Source: Actinomycetota bacterium
Lineage (GTDB): Bacteria > Actinomycetota > Acidimicrobiia > IMCC26256 > PALSA-610
Length of the DNA: 64,000 bases
Reading direction: 5' to 3'
NCBI GenBank assembly: GCA_003134555.1
Contig: PLBO01000135.1
Coordinates: 124,001 to 188,000 of the forward strand
In this document: in pieces, positions 42,021 to 50,642 of the stretch
Layout of the letters: the number at the start of each line of letters is the position of its first letter
Position numbering within the stretch: the first letter of the stretch is position 1
Notes under the pieces: model-generated
The model's input: only the letters and a program-made list of their open reading frames with translations
What the model was told of the DNA's origin: nothing
Database searches by the model: none
Program-made: the position numbers and the translations under genes

Positions 42021-43244
42021 GTGCGTGTTCTCGTGGTCGGAGCCGGCGGCGTCGGGGCCGCGATCGCGCGCGCGGCCGCCGACTCCGAGGTTCTGGAACG
42101 GGTCGTCGTCGCCGATGTCGATCCGGGCCGCGCCGCGGCCGCCGTCGATCGGTGCGCCGACGCAAGATTCGTAGCGCACCCGCTCGATGCATCGAACGTG
42201 GCCGCGATCACCGAGCTCGCGCAGCACGAGCGGGTCGATCTCGTGCTCAATGCTTGCGACCCGCGCCTCAATCCTTCGATCTTCGCCGCGGCATTCGATG
42301 CCGGCTGTCACTACGTCGACATGGCGATGACCCTGTCGGAACCTCACCCGGAGCGTCCCTATGAGGTGCCCGGCGTGCTGTTGGGTGCGGAACAGTTCGC
42401 GGCCTCCGAACGCTTCCGGGAGCGCGGGCTCCTCGCGCTGGTCGGCATGGGTGTGGAGCCCGGCCTCTCCGACGTCTTCGCCCGGTACGCAGCCGACCAT
42501 CTGTTCTCCGACATCGACCAGATCGGTGTTCGAGACGGGAGCGACCTGGTCATCGACGGCTACGACTTCGCGCCGACGTTCTCGGCCTGGACCACGATCG
42601 AGGAGTGCCTCAACCCGCCGCTCGTATGGGAGCACGATCGCGGCTTGTTCACCACGCCGCCGTTCTCGGAACCGGAGACGTTCGTGTTCCCCGAGGGCAT
42701 CGGTCCGATCGAATGCGTGAACGTCGAACACGAGGAAGTGCTTCTCATCCCTCGTTGCGTGACGTGCCGCCGGGTCACGTTCAAGTACGGGCTCGGCGAC
42801 GAGTTCATCGAGGTCTTGCGCGTGCTCGACAAGACCGGCCTCGCCTCGACGAAACCCGTACGCGTGCGCGGCGTCGATGTGTCACCGCGCGATCTGGTGG
42901 CCGCAGTACTGCCCGACCCCGCATCGCTCGGTGATCGCATGCACGGACGTACGTGCGCGGGAACCTGGGTGACCGGCACCGGCGCCGACGGCCGGCCGCG
43001 CGAGGTGTACCTGTATCACGTCTCCGACAATGCCGAGACGATGGCGCGGCACGGCGCTCAGGCCGTCGTGTGGCAGACCGCCGTCAATCCTGTCGTCGCG
43101 CTCGAGCTGCTCGCGACGAACGTGTGGCAAGGTGCGGGTGTGCTCGGACCCGAAGCGTTCGACGCAGTGCCCTTTCTCGATCGCCTGCGCGAACGCGGCG
43201 AGGAGTGGCGCGTCGACGAGCGTCGAAGCTCGCGCCTTCCCTAG
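42021..43244 (+). CDS. Saccharopine dehydrogenase-like reductase
   Basis: 407 residues from GTG 42021, 4 bp after the previous stop. An N-terminal Rossmann fold with VLVVGAGGVGAAIARAA, followed by LVLNACDPRLNPSIFAAAFDAG and MGVEPGLSDVFARYAADHLF as in lysine-forming and spermidine-related saccharopine-type enzymes such as Lys9/carboxynorspermidine synthase relatives. The C-terminal part has HVSDNAETMARHGAQAVVWQT. It may work in lysine or polyamine metabolism, in keeping with the amine oxidase next door. The exact reaction is not readable. Confidence 0.87.
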   Translation: MRVLVVGAGGVGAAIARAAADSEVLERVVVADVDPGRAAAAVDRCADARFVAHPLDASNVAAITELAQHERVDLVLNACDPRLNPSIFAAAFDAGCHYVDMAMTLSEPHPERPYEVPGVLLGAEQFAASERFRERGLLALVGMGVEPGLSDVFARYAADHLFSDIDQIGVRDGSDLVIDGYDFAPTFSAWTTIEECLNPPLVWEHDRGLFTTPPFSEPETFVFPEGIGPIECVNVEHEEVLLIPRCVTCRRVTFKYGLGDEFIEVLRVLDKTGLASTKPVRVRGVDVSPRDLVAAVLPDPASLGDRMHGRTCAGTWVTGTGADGRPREVYLYHVSDNAETMARHGAQAVVWQTAVNPVVALELLATNVWQGAGVLGPEAFDAVPFLDRLRERGEEWRVDERRSSRLP

Positions 43245-43268
43245 GGCATCGAGTACGGTGCGGCCCCG

Positions 43269-44627
43269 ATGCCCGAGCGAATCGATGCGGACGTCTGCGT
43301 CGTCGGCGCCGGATACGCCGGACTCACGGCCGCCCGGCGGCTGAGCCAGGGCGCGAAGTCGGTTGTCGTCCTCGAGGCGCGTGACCGCGTCGGGGGCCGG
43401 ATCTGGACGCAACATCTGTCCGATGGTGCTGCGGTCGACCGCGGCGGCGCGTGGCTGGGCCCAAAGCACGATGCGATCTTCGGGCTCGCGCGGGAGGTCG
43501 GCGTCTCGACGTACAAGACGTGGGTCAAGGGTGCTCACCTCCTCGTCGACGGTGAACGAACGCGCCGCTACACGGGCCTCATTCCGAAGATCAGCCCACT
43601 CGCAGTCGTCACGATCGCCCTCGCGCAGGTGCGACTCGATCGGATGGCCAAGAAGGTTCCACTCGAGACCCCGTGGACGGCGAAGCGCGCCGCTGAGTGG
43701 GACGCGCGTTCGGTGGCGTGGTGGATCGAGCGTTCCGGCATCACTGCCGGCATCGGGCGCGACCTGTTCGAGATGGCGGTCCGCGGCCTGTTCACCGGCG
43801 ACCTCAACGACACGTCATTCCTCCATCTGCTGTTCCTGGTGCGCGCGCACGGAAGTATCAACACGCTGTTCTCGATCGAAGGCGGCTCGCAGGAGAACAT
43901 GGTCGAAGGCGGCGCCGGGTCGATCGCTCGGCGCGTCGCCGACGACCTGGGCGACTCGATGCGGCTGAGCTCACCGGTCCGGTCGATCACGCAAGGCGAC
44001 GATCACGTGCTCGTCGACACGGGCGCGCTCACGGTGTCGGCTCGCCACGCGGTTGTCACGGTCCCGCCCGCGCTCGCCGTCGACATCGCGTTCGATCCCG
44101 TCCTCCCCGACGACCGTCTGACGCTGTACCGCAGCGCCGTCGCCGGCCCGGAGAGCAAGACGCTCGTGGTCTACGACGAGCCGTTCTGGCGAGCCGACGG
44201 CTTCAGCGGCCAAACGTCGCAGCCCGGCTCGGCATGCGAAGTGACTCTCGACGCGTCGCCCGCGACCGGTTCCCCCGGGGTCATCGCATCGTTCGCGTTC
44301 GGAGCGGTTGCTGAGCGCTTCGACGCACTCGACCCCGCGGAGCGCCGGCGCGCGGTGCTCGACGCGCTGACGCGCCGGCTCGGGCCGCGCGCGGCATCAC
44401 CCGTCGAATTCATCGAGACGGCGTGGTGGGCGGAGGAGTGGACCCGCGGCTGCTCGATGGCGCACCTTCCGCCGGGGATCCTCACGCGCTACGGACCGCT
44501 GCTCCGGGAGCCGTTCGGACGCGTGCACTGGGCCGGGACGGAAACGTCGACCACGTCGCACGGCGCGATCGACGGCGCGGTTCGTTCGGGCGAACGCGCC
44601 GCGGCCGAAATCCTCGATCGCAGCTAA
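43269..44627 (+). CDS. Flavin monoamine/putrescine oxidase family protein
   Basis: 452 residues. FAD-binding dinucleotide fold VCVVGAGYAGLTAARRL near residue 12 with VVVLEARDRVGGRIWT, and a C-terminal flavin clamp VHWAGTETSTTSHGAIDGAVRSGERAA (short motifs). The substrate domain between resembles bacterial monoamine and putrescine oxidases. Product would be an aldehyde plus H2O2 and ammonia. It follows the saccharopine-dehydrogenase-like gene by 24 bp and is near the polyamine uptake and degradation genes at 46-54 kb, so putrescine or a related amine is the likely substrate; inference. Confidence 0.9.
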   Translation: MPERIDADVCVVGAGYAGLTAARRLSQGAKSVVVLEARDRVGGRIWTQHLSDGAAVDRGGAWLGPKHDAIFGLAREVGVSTYKTWVKGAHLLVDGERTRRYTGLIPKISPLAVVTIALAQVRLDRMAKKVPLETPWTAKRAAEWDARSVAWWIERSGITAGIGRDLFEMAVRGLFTGDLNDTSFLHLLFLVRAHGSINTLFSIEGGSQENMVEGGAGSIARRVADDLGDSMRLSSPVRSITQGDDHVLVDTGALTVSARHAVVTVPPALAVDIAFDPVLPDDRLTLYRSAVAGPESKTLVVYDEPFWRADGFSGQTSQPGSACEVTLDASPATGSPGVIASFAFGAVAERFDALDPAERRRAVLDALTRRLGPRAASPVEFIETAWWAEEWTRGCSMAHLPPGILTRYGPLLREPFGRVHWAGTETSTTSHGAIDGAVRSGERAAAEILDRS

Positions 44628-44632
44628 CGGGG

Positions 44633-45307
44633 CTACTGCGGTCCGAGCTCGACGAGTCCGCTCTCTCGTGCGAACTGGACCAGCTCGGCTCGCGTCCGCA
44701 GACCGAGCTTGCGGTGAATGTGCGCGCGATGCGATTCGATGGTGCGAAGACTCACGTTGCAAAGGCGCGCGACCTCGACGTTGGTGTGGCCGAGCGCGAT
44801 CAACTGCAGGACCTGCTCCTCGCGGGGCGAGAGTCCGAGTGTCGCGTCGCGAGGGCGATGCCAGCGCGCCAGCTCGACGCCGAGCGACGGTTGCAGATAG
44901 GTCCGGCCATCGGCGACGGCGCGTATCCCGGTGAGCAGATCCGAGGTCGCGGCCGTCTCGAGCACGTACCCGGCGGCGCCGGCGGCAAGCACCGACTGGA
45001 CCTCGGTGGGATGGCCGATCGGCGTGAACACCAAGATCGAGCTCTGGGCGAAGTACCCGCGCAGCGCGCTGATCACGTCGCCGTGTTTGGCGTCCGGCAG
45101 GTCGATGTCGGTGACGATGACGTCGGGCCGCACGTCGAGACTTCCTGCGTCATGGACGCTCCCGGCTTGGGCCACGACGACGAGATCGGATTGCTGGTCG
45201 ATCACGGCGGAGAGACCTTCTCGCACCACCGCGCGGCTGTCGACGAGCATGACGCGTATTGCCGGACCCAACGGTGAAGTCCCGTCGAATCCGCTGGTCA
45301 GAGACAT
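44633..45307 (-). CDS. NarL/LuxR-type response regulator with atypical receiver
   Basis: 224 residues. The C-terminal LuxR helix-turn-helix is intact (LSPREEQVLQLIALGHTNVEVA, RTIESHRAHIHRKLGL). The receiver retains a phosphorylatable Asp (D67 in VTDIDLPD) and Thr95, but the acidic pair VDD is VDS (D23, S24), and the conserved Lys of GYLLK is Glu117 in GYVLET. This predicts weak or no phosphorylation switching. No histidine kinase lies nearby. Its ribosome site is CAGGAGAAG, and the start region faces the TetR gene with a shared palindromic operator in between. Confidence 0.9.
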   Translation of the reverse strand: MSLTSGFDGTSPLGPAIRVMLVDSRAVVREGLSAVIDQQSDLVVVAQAGSVHDAGSLDVRPDVIVTDIDLPDAKHGDVISALRGYFAQSSILVFTPIGHPTEVQSVLAAGAAGYVLETAATSDLLTGIRAVADGRTYLQPSLGVELARWHRPRDATLGLSPREEQVLQLIALGHTNVEVARLCNVSLRTIESHRAHIHRKLGLRTRAELVQFARESGLVELGPQ

Positions 45308-45348
45308 CTTCGTACGCTTCTCCTGCTAGTCAGACCGTCCTTTCTACT

Positions 45349-45378
45349 GTAGCAACAGACCGGTCTGTCTGCTACATT
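45349..45378 (+). promoter_or_regulatory. TetR operator inside a leaderless promoter
   Basis: Perfect palindrome ACAGACC-GGTCTGT (45355-45368) with outer GTAGCA...TGCTAC arms (45349-45354 and 45370-45375, one base out of register). TACATT (45373-45378) ends seven bases before ATG 45386, the leaderless spacing used elsewhere here. On the other strand TACAGT points toward the NarL-type gene, so a bound repressor would cover both promoters. Confidence 0.7.
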
Positions 45379-45385
45379 TCCGACC

Positions 45386-46015
45386 ATGGTCGCGACTTCG
45401 CCGGATCGCCTGGGATCACCGTCGAGCGCCCGGGAACGCATTCTGGACACCGCGTACGACCTCTTCTCGCAGCGAGGCATCCGCGGAGTCGGGGTCGACG
45501 AGGTGGTCGAGCGGTCGGGCGTCGCCAAGGCGACGCTCTACCGACATTTCCCGGCGAAGGACGATCTCGTGGTCGCCTTCTTGGAGCTGCGCGAACAGCG
45601 CTGGAGCCGTGGTCTGGAGATGGAAGCCAAGCGCCGCGGCACCTCCCCCGAAGATCAGCTCCTTGCCATCTTCGATGTTTTCGAGGAGTGGTTTCGCCGC
45701 GACGACTTCGAGGCCTGCTCCTTCGTCAACACGCTCCTCGAGCTCGGGCCGCAGCACCCCGCGGCCCGGGCCGCGGCCGTCCACCTCGCGAACATCAGAT
45801 CGATCCTGCGCGAGCTTGCCGAGGCTGCGGGCCTACGCGACCCCGCTGGCTTTACGCACTCTTTGCAACTCGTGATGAAGGGCTCGATCATCGCCGCCGC
45901 AGAGGGCGACGCCAACGCGGCGAAGCGCGGCCGTTCGATCGCTCGCCTCCTCGTCGACGACTACCGCTGCCAGTCGGCGATGCCGGTCGCTAGATGCGGG
46001 ACCACGCTTCGGTGA
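45386..46015 (+). CDS. TetR-family regulator near the polyamine genes
   Basis: 209 residues. Helix-turn-helix in RILDTAYDLFSQRGIRGVGVDEVVERSGVAKATLYRHFPAK (short pieces), then an all-helical ligand domain with RRDDFEACSFVNTLLELG (a TetR_C pattern close to YcdC/AcrR-like members). The ATG is fixed by a leaderless promoter. The last 26 bp overlap tail-to-tail with the aminotransferase gene. Likely represses itself and perhaps the divergent NarL-type gene; its ligand may be an amine or aldehyde, which is a guess. Confidence 0.9.
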   Translation: MVATSPDRLGSPSSARERILDTAYDLFSQRGIRGVGVDEVVERSGVAKATLYRHFPAKDDLVVAFLELREQRWSRGLEMEAKRRGTSPEDQLLAIFDVFEEWFRRDDFEACSFVNTLLELGPQHPAARAAAVHLANIRSILRELAEAAGLRDPAGFTHSLQLVMKGSIIAAAEGDANAAKRGRSIARLLVDDYRCQSAMPVARCGTTLR

Positions 46016-47333
46016 GCACCGTACGCAGCACCTGTTCGATGTAGTCGAACTCGGGCGGGCCGATGATGAGCGGCGGGGCGAGCTGTACGACAGGATCGCC
46101 GCGGTCGTCGGCGCGGCAGATCAGCCCGGCGTCGTACAGCGCGCGCGAGAGAAAGCCGCGCAGGAGGCGTTCACTCTCCTCCGCGTTGAAGGACGTGCGG
46201 GTGGCTTTGTCCTTGACGAGCTCGATGCCGTAGAAGTAGCCCGCGCCCCGAACGTCGCCGACGATCGGCAGGTCGCGCAGCTTGTCGAGCGTCGCACGGA
46301 ACGTGCCCTCGTTGGCGCGCACGTGTTCGAGCAGACCTTCACGCTCCATGAGATCGAGGTTCGCGAGCGCGACCGCGCAGCTCACCGGATGACCGCCGAA
46401 CGTGATGCCCTGCAGGAACGTCGAGTGGTCTCTCAGGAACGGCTCGACGAGATAGGGGCGCGCGATCATCCCGCCGATTGGCGAGTAGCCCGACGTCATG
46501 CCTTTGGCCATCGTGATGATGTCGGGCTGATAGTCGTAGCGCTGCGAGCCGAACCAGTGACCGAGCCGTCCGAACGCGCAGATCACCTCGTCCGACACGA
46601 GCAGCACGCCCGTCTCGTCGCAGATCTCGCGGACACGCTGGAAGTAACCGTCGGGCGGCGGGAAGCAACCGCCGGAATTCTGCACCGGCTCGAGGAACAC
46701 GGCGGCGACGCTTTCCGGCCCCTCCATCTCGATCGCGAGGGCGATCGCCTCCGCCGGGTCGATCGGCGCGGGCCGGTACGGGTTGGTGTTGACGACGCGT
46801 ATGGCCCCGGGCACGAGGGGTTCGAAGGGCGTCTTGATCGACGGGACACCGGTGATCGACAGCGCGCCCATGGTCGTGCCGTGATACGCGATGTGGCGAC
46901 CGATCACCTTGTAGCGATGCGGTTGACCGATGGCTTGGAAGTACTGCCGGGCGAGCTTCCACGCGGACTCGACCGCTTCACCGCCGCCCGTCGTGAAGAA
47001 GACGCGTTCGAGATCGCCGGGCGCCAGGTCGGCGAGGCGCTCGGCCAGCTCGATAGCGCCGGGGTGCGCGTAACTCCAGACCGGGAAATACGCGAGCTTG
47101 CGGGCCTGCTCGGCCGCGGCGTCGGCGAGCTCGTTGCGACCGTGACCCACCTGCGACACGAAGAGCCCGGCGAGGCCGTCGAGATAGCGCTTGCCGTTCT
47201 GGTCGTAGACCCATGCGCCTTCGCCGCGCACGATCACGGGAATGCTGGCCGTCGGATCGGACATCGGCGTGAAATGCATCCACAGATAACGCTGTGCGGC
47301 TGCGGTAAGCGTGTCGGGCGATGTCGTTGTCAT
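45990..47333 (-). CDS. Class III omega-amino acid/diamine aminotransferase (SpuC-like)
   Basis: 447 residues from ATG 47333, which overlaps the Lrp stop by one base (TGATG). PLP enzyme fold type I: YLDGLAGLFVSQVGHGR, FFTTGGGEAVESAWKLAR, HGTTMGALSITG, DEVICAFGRLG and the PLP lysine in ITMAKGMTSGYSPIGG near residue 276. Closest in plan to putrescine or omega-amino acid:pyruvate aminotransferases. With Lrp, aldehyde dehydrogenase and PotABCD next to it, it would convert putrescine to 4-aminobutanal. The substrate is inferred from context. Confidence 0.9.
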   Translation of the reverse strand: MTTTSPDTLTAAAQRYLWMHFTPMSDPTASIPVIVRGEGAWVYDQNGKRYLDGLAGLFVSQVGHGRNELADAAAEQARKLAYFPVWSYAHPGAIELAERLADLAPGDLERVFFTTGGGEAVESAWKLARQYFQAIGQPHRYKVIGRHIAYHGTTMGALSITGVPSIKTPFEPLVPGAIRVVNTNPYRPAPIDPAEAIALAIEMEGPESVAAVFLEPVQNSGGCFPPPDGYFQRVREICDETGVLLVSDEVICAFGRLGHWFGSQRYDYQPDIITMAKGMTSGYSPIGGMIARPYLVEPFLRDHSTFLQGITFGGHPVSCAVALANLDLMEREGLLEHVRANEGTFRATLDKLRDLPIVGDVRGAGYFYGIELVKDKATRTSFNAEESERLLRGFLSRALYDAGLICRADDRGDPVVQLAPPLIIGPPEFDYIEQVLRTVLTEAWSRI

Positions 47334-47815
47334 CAGGTTCCCCAGGAATAGGTCTGCTTTTCGAGCCGGAGGTAGACGAATGTCTCCGTCGAACGGATCC
47401 CCGGGATCGATCGGATCTGGGTATTGATCACTTCGAGCAGATGCTCGTCGTCGCGCGCGGTCAGCTCGACGAGGAGGTCGTAGGTGCCCGAGCAGATGAC
47501 GACGTAGTCGATCTCCGCGTTGGCGCTCAGCTTGGCCGCCAGCTCCCGCACGTCGCCGTCGACCTTGATGCCCACCATGGCCTGACGATGGAGCCCGACC
47601 CGCAGCGGATCGGTCACGGCGACGATCTGCATCACGCCGGCGTCGAGGAGCCGCTGGACCCGCTGGCGGACGGCGGCCTCGGACAGCCCGATCGTCTTTG
47701 CAATCGAGGTGTAGGGGCGGCGACCATCGCGCTGGAGCTCCCGGATGATCCGCATCGACACGTCGTCGAGCAGGGGAGCGGATGTGCGAATATCGTCGTC
47801 AGAAACCTGTGCCAC
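47333..47815 (-). CDS. Lrp/AsnC-family regulator
   Basis: 160 residues. AsnC-type helix-turn-helix near residues 20-65 (DDVSMRIIRELQRDGRRPY, IGLSEAAVRQRVQRLLDAGV) followed by the RAM ligand domain (VGIKVDGDVRELAAKL, YDLLVELTARDDEHLLEVI). It precedes the aminotransferase in one transcript, with overlapping start and stop, and is divergent from the aldehyde dehydrogenase across an 83-bp gap. Likely senses an amino acid such as GABA or a diamine and controls both neighbours. Confidence 0.92.
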   Translation of the reverse strand: MAQVSDDDIRTSAPLLDDVSMRIIRELQRDGRRPYTSIAKTIGLSEAAVRQRVQRLLDAGVMQIVAVTDPLRVGLHRQAMVGIKVDGDVRELAAKLSANAEIDYVVICSGTYDLLVELTARDDEHLLEVINTQIRSIPGIRSTETFVYLRLEKQTYSWGT

Positions 47816-47898
47816 AACGATCTACTTGTCTAGACAGCGGTTGATCTGCGGATACTAGCCTTCAACGGGCAGCAGATCGCGCAGAGAGGGGTCCCCCG

Positions 47899-49323
47899 AT
47901 GGAAGTCGTGCAGAACCTGGTGAACGGCAAGCCGGTCGACGCCCGAGACGGCGCCACCACCCCCCTCGTCGACCCGTGTACCGGCGAGACCTACGGGTCG
48001 GCCCCCCTGTCGAGCGCGGCCGACGTCGACGAGGCCGTCGCGGCCGCGAACGCCGCGTTCGGCGGCTGGCGCTCGAGCACACCGTCCGAGCGCAGCCTCG
48101 CCCTGTTGCGAATCGCGGACGCGCTCGAAAAGGACGCGGATCGCTTCGTCGATGCCGAGTGCCGCAGCACCGGCAAGCCCAAAGTGTTGATGGCCGGCGA
48201 CGAGATCCCGCCCGCGGTCGACCAGTTGCGCTTCTTCGCCGGCGCGGCGCGCATGCTCGAAGGGCGCGGCGCGGGCGAATACATGGCGGGCCTCACGTCG
48301 TTCATCCGGCGTGAACCGATCGGCGTGGTCGCGCAGGTGTCGCCGTGGAATTACCCGCTGATGATGGCGATCTGGAAGATCGCGCCCGCGCTCGCCGCGG
48401 GCAACGCAGTCGTGCTGAAGCCGGCTGAGAGCACCCCCGAGACAACGGTGATGCTCGCCGAGCTCGCGGCCGAGTTCCTCCCGGCCGGCGTGTTCAACGT
48501 CGTGTGCGGCGACCGCGACACCGGGCGCGCGTTGATGGCGCATCCGGTGCCCGGGCTCGTCTCGATCACCGGCAGTGTGCGCGCGGGCATGGAGGTCGCG
48601 GCGGCAGCTGCCAGTGACCTGAAGCGCGTGCACCTCGAGCTCGGCGGCAACGCCCCCGTCATTGTCTGCGACGACGCCGACCTGGAAGCAGCCGCGGAAG
48701 GTATCGCCGCGGCCGGTTTCTACAACGCGGGCCAGGACTGCACCGCCGCGACGCGCGTGCTCGCCGCGGCATCGGTCTACGACCGCTTCGTCGACCTGCT
48801 CGTCGCCCAGGCATTGAACAAGACCGTCGGCGGGCTCGACGTTCCCGACGCCGATCTCGGTCCGCTCAACAACCCGAGTCAGCTCGAACGCGTGCAGGGC
48901 TTCATCGGGCGTCTGCCGGCCCACGCACAAGTGCTGTGCGGTGGCAAGCGGGTCGGTGACTCCGGATACTTCTTCGCGCCGACGGTCGTCGCGGGGTTGA
49001 AGCAGGACGACGAGATCGTGCAGCAGGAGGTGTTCGGCCCCGTGATCACGGTGCAGCGTTTCGGCGAGGTCGACGAAGGGCTGCGCGACGCGAACGGCAC
49101 CGACTACGGGCTGTCGTCGAGTGTCTGGACGCGCGACCACGGCAACGCCATGCGTCTGTCGGCCGCGCTCGACTTCGGCTGCGTGTGGATCAACACTCAC
49201 ATCCCGCTCGTCGCCGAGATGCCGCACGGCGGATTCAAGCACTCCGGCTACGGCAAGGACCTCTCGATCTACGCGCTCGACGATTACACGCGCGTCAAGC
49301 ACGTCATGAGCTCGATCGACTGA
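47899..49323 (+). CDS. Aldehyde dehydrogenase, aminobutyraldehyde dehydrogenase-like
   Basis: 474 residues from ATG 47899 behind AGAGAGGGG. NAD-dependent ALDH with QVSPWNYPLMMAIWKIAPALAAGN, catalytic Glu in LELGGNAP near 250 and Cys in FYNAGQDCTAATR near 280, plus the late EVFGPVITV and PHGGFKHSGYGKDLS. The GQDC form and KHSGYGKD tail match the PatD/YdcW-type gamma-aminobutyraldehyde dehydrogenases. It would make GABA from 4-aminobutanal. It sits between two aminotransferases, giving the middle step of a putrescine-to-succinate route. Confidence 0.92.
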   Translation: MEVVQNLVNGKPVDARDGATTPLVDPCTGETYGSAPLSSAADVDEAVAAANAAFGGWRSSTPSERSLALLRIADALEKDADRFVDAECRSTGKPKVLMAGDEIPPAVDQLRFFAGAARMLEGRGAGEYMAGLTSFIRREPIGVVAQVSPWNYPLMMAIWKIAPALAAGNAVVLKPAESTPETTVMLAELAAEFLPAGVFNVVCGDRDTGRALMAHPVPGLVSITGSVRAGMEVAAAAASDLKRVHLELGGNAPVIVCDDADLEAAAEGIAAAGFYNAGQDCTAATRVLAAASVYDRFVDLLVAQALNKTVGGLDVPDADLGPLNNPSQLERVQGFIGRLPAHAQVLCGGKRVGDSGYFFAPTVVAGLKQDDEIVQQEVFGPVITVQRFGEVDEGLRDANGTDYGLSSSVWTRDHGNAMRLSAALDFGCVWINTHIPLVAEMPHGGFKHSGYGKDLSIYALDDYTRVKHVMSSID

Positions 49324-49343
49324 CCTCGCCCGGATTTAGGATT

Positions 49344-50636
49344 TCAGCCGCGCACCGCTTTTTCGAGGGCATCGAGGCCCTCGTCGAGGAGCGATTCGTC
49401 GAGCACGAGCGGCGGGAGCAGCCGCACGACGTTGCCGGACGTTCCGGCGGTGAGGACGATCACGCCCTGGGTGTGGCAGTCGGCGCAGACGCGCTTGGCG
49501 CGCTCCGCGTCGGGCGTGCCGTCGTCGTTGACGAGCTCGATCGCAACCATCGCACCCCGGCCCCGGACGTCGCCGATACCGGTGGTGTCGTGCTGCAGCG
49601 CCACCAGCCGCTCGAGCATGCGGTTGCCCAGCATCTGCGCGCGCTCCACGAGCTGTTCCTTCTCGATCACGTCGATCGCCGCCAGCGCCGCGGCGCACGA
49701 CACCGGGTTCCCGCCGAAGGTGCTGCCGAGGCCGCCGGCGTGGACGGCGTCCATGATCTCGGCGCGGCCCGTCACGCCGGCGATCGGCATGCCGCCACCG
49801 AGACCCTTCGCGGTCGCGACGAGATCGGGCACGACACCTTCGTGCTCGCTCGCGAACCACGCGCCCGTGCGCCCGAAGCCGGTTTGCACCTCGTCGGCGA
49901 CGAAGACCACTCCGTTGGACCGGCACCACTGCGCGATCCCCTCGAGCCATCGGGGTTCGGGTACGACGAATCCACCCTCACCGGCGATGGGTTCGACGAC
50001 GACGCACGCGATCTGCGAGACGTCGACGCTCGCCTCGATCCACTCGAGCGTCTCCGCAAGACGCCCGGTACCGCGGAACGGGTACGAGAACGGCGCCCGG
50101 TAGATCTCGGGCGCGTACGGACCGAACGACTTCTTGTACGGCACCACCTTGGCGGTGAGCGAGAGCCCGAGCAGCGTGCGACCGTGGAAGGCCTGATCGA
50201 ACGCGATCACCGCGGGCCGCCCGGTGGCCGCCCGTGCGATCTTCACCGCGTTCTCGACGGCCTCGGCCCCCGAGTTCACGAGCACCGAGCGCTTCTCGTG
50301 ATTTCCGGGCGTGCGGGCCGCGAGCTGCTCGCAGACCGCGACGTAGCCCTCGTAGGGCGTCACCTGGAAACACGTGTGGACGAAGTTCGCGGCCTGCTGC
50401 GCGATCGCCTCGACGACCGCGGGATGCGCATGCCCGACGTTCACCACCGCGATGCCGGAGCCGAGGTCGATCAACCGGTTGCCGTCGACGTCCTCGACGA
50501 TGCCGCCCTGCGCGCGCTGGACGAAGATCGGCAGGGTCGTGCCCACTGCGGCCGGTACCGCACGCGTGCGGCGCTCCCACAGGGCGCGCGAGCGCGGACC
50601 CGGGATCTCCGTGACGAGCTTGCGTTTCTGTTTCAT
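49344..50636 (-). CDS. gabT: 4-aminobutyrate aminotransferase
   Basis: 430 residues from ATG 50636. Class III aminotransferase of the GabT type: LWERRTRAVPAAVG, DLGSGIAVVNVGHAHP, NSGAEAVENAVKIARAATGRP, FHGRTLLGLSLTAK, EPIAGEGGF, DEVQTGFGRTG and the PLP Lys in ATAKGLGGGMPIAG near residue 277. It transfers the amino group of GABA to 2-oxoglutarate giving succinate semialdehyde. It ends 20 bp from the convergent aldehyde dehydrogenase and begins 6 bp downstream of the PotC gene stop, so it is probably the last gene of the polyamine transport operon. Confidence 0.92.
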   Translation of the reverse strand: MKQKRKLVTEIPGPRSRALWERRTRAVPAAVGTTLPIFVQRAQGGIVEDVDGNRLIDLGSGIAVVNVGHAHPAVVEAIAQQAANFVHTCFQVTPYEGYVAVCEQLAARTPGNHEKRSVLVNSGAEAVENAVKIARAATGRPAVIAFDQAFHGRTLLGLSLTAKVVPYKKSFGPYAPEIYRAPFSYPFRGTGRLAETLEWIEASVDVSQIACVVVEPIAGEGGFVVPEPRWLEGIAQWCRSNGVVFVADEVQTGFGRTGAWFASEHEGVVPDLVATAKGLGGGMPIAGVTGRAEIMDAVHAGGLGSTFGGNPVSCAAALAAIDVIEKEQLVERAQMLGNRMLERLVALQHDTTGIGDVRGRGAMVAIELVNDDGTPDAERAKRVCADCHTQGVIVLTAGTSGNVVRLLPPLVLDESLLDEGLDALEKAVRG

Positions 50637-50642
50637 CCTGAC

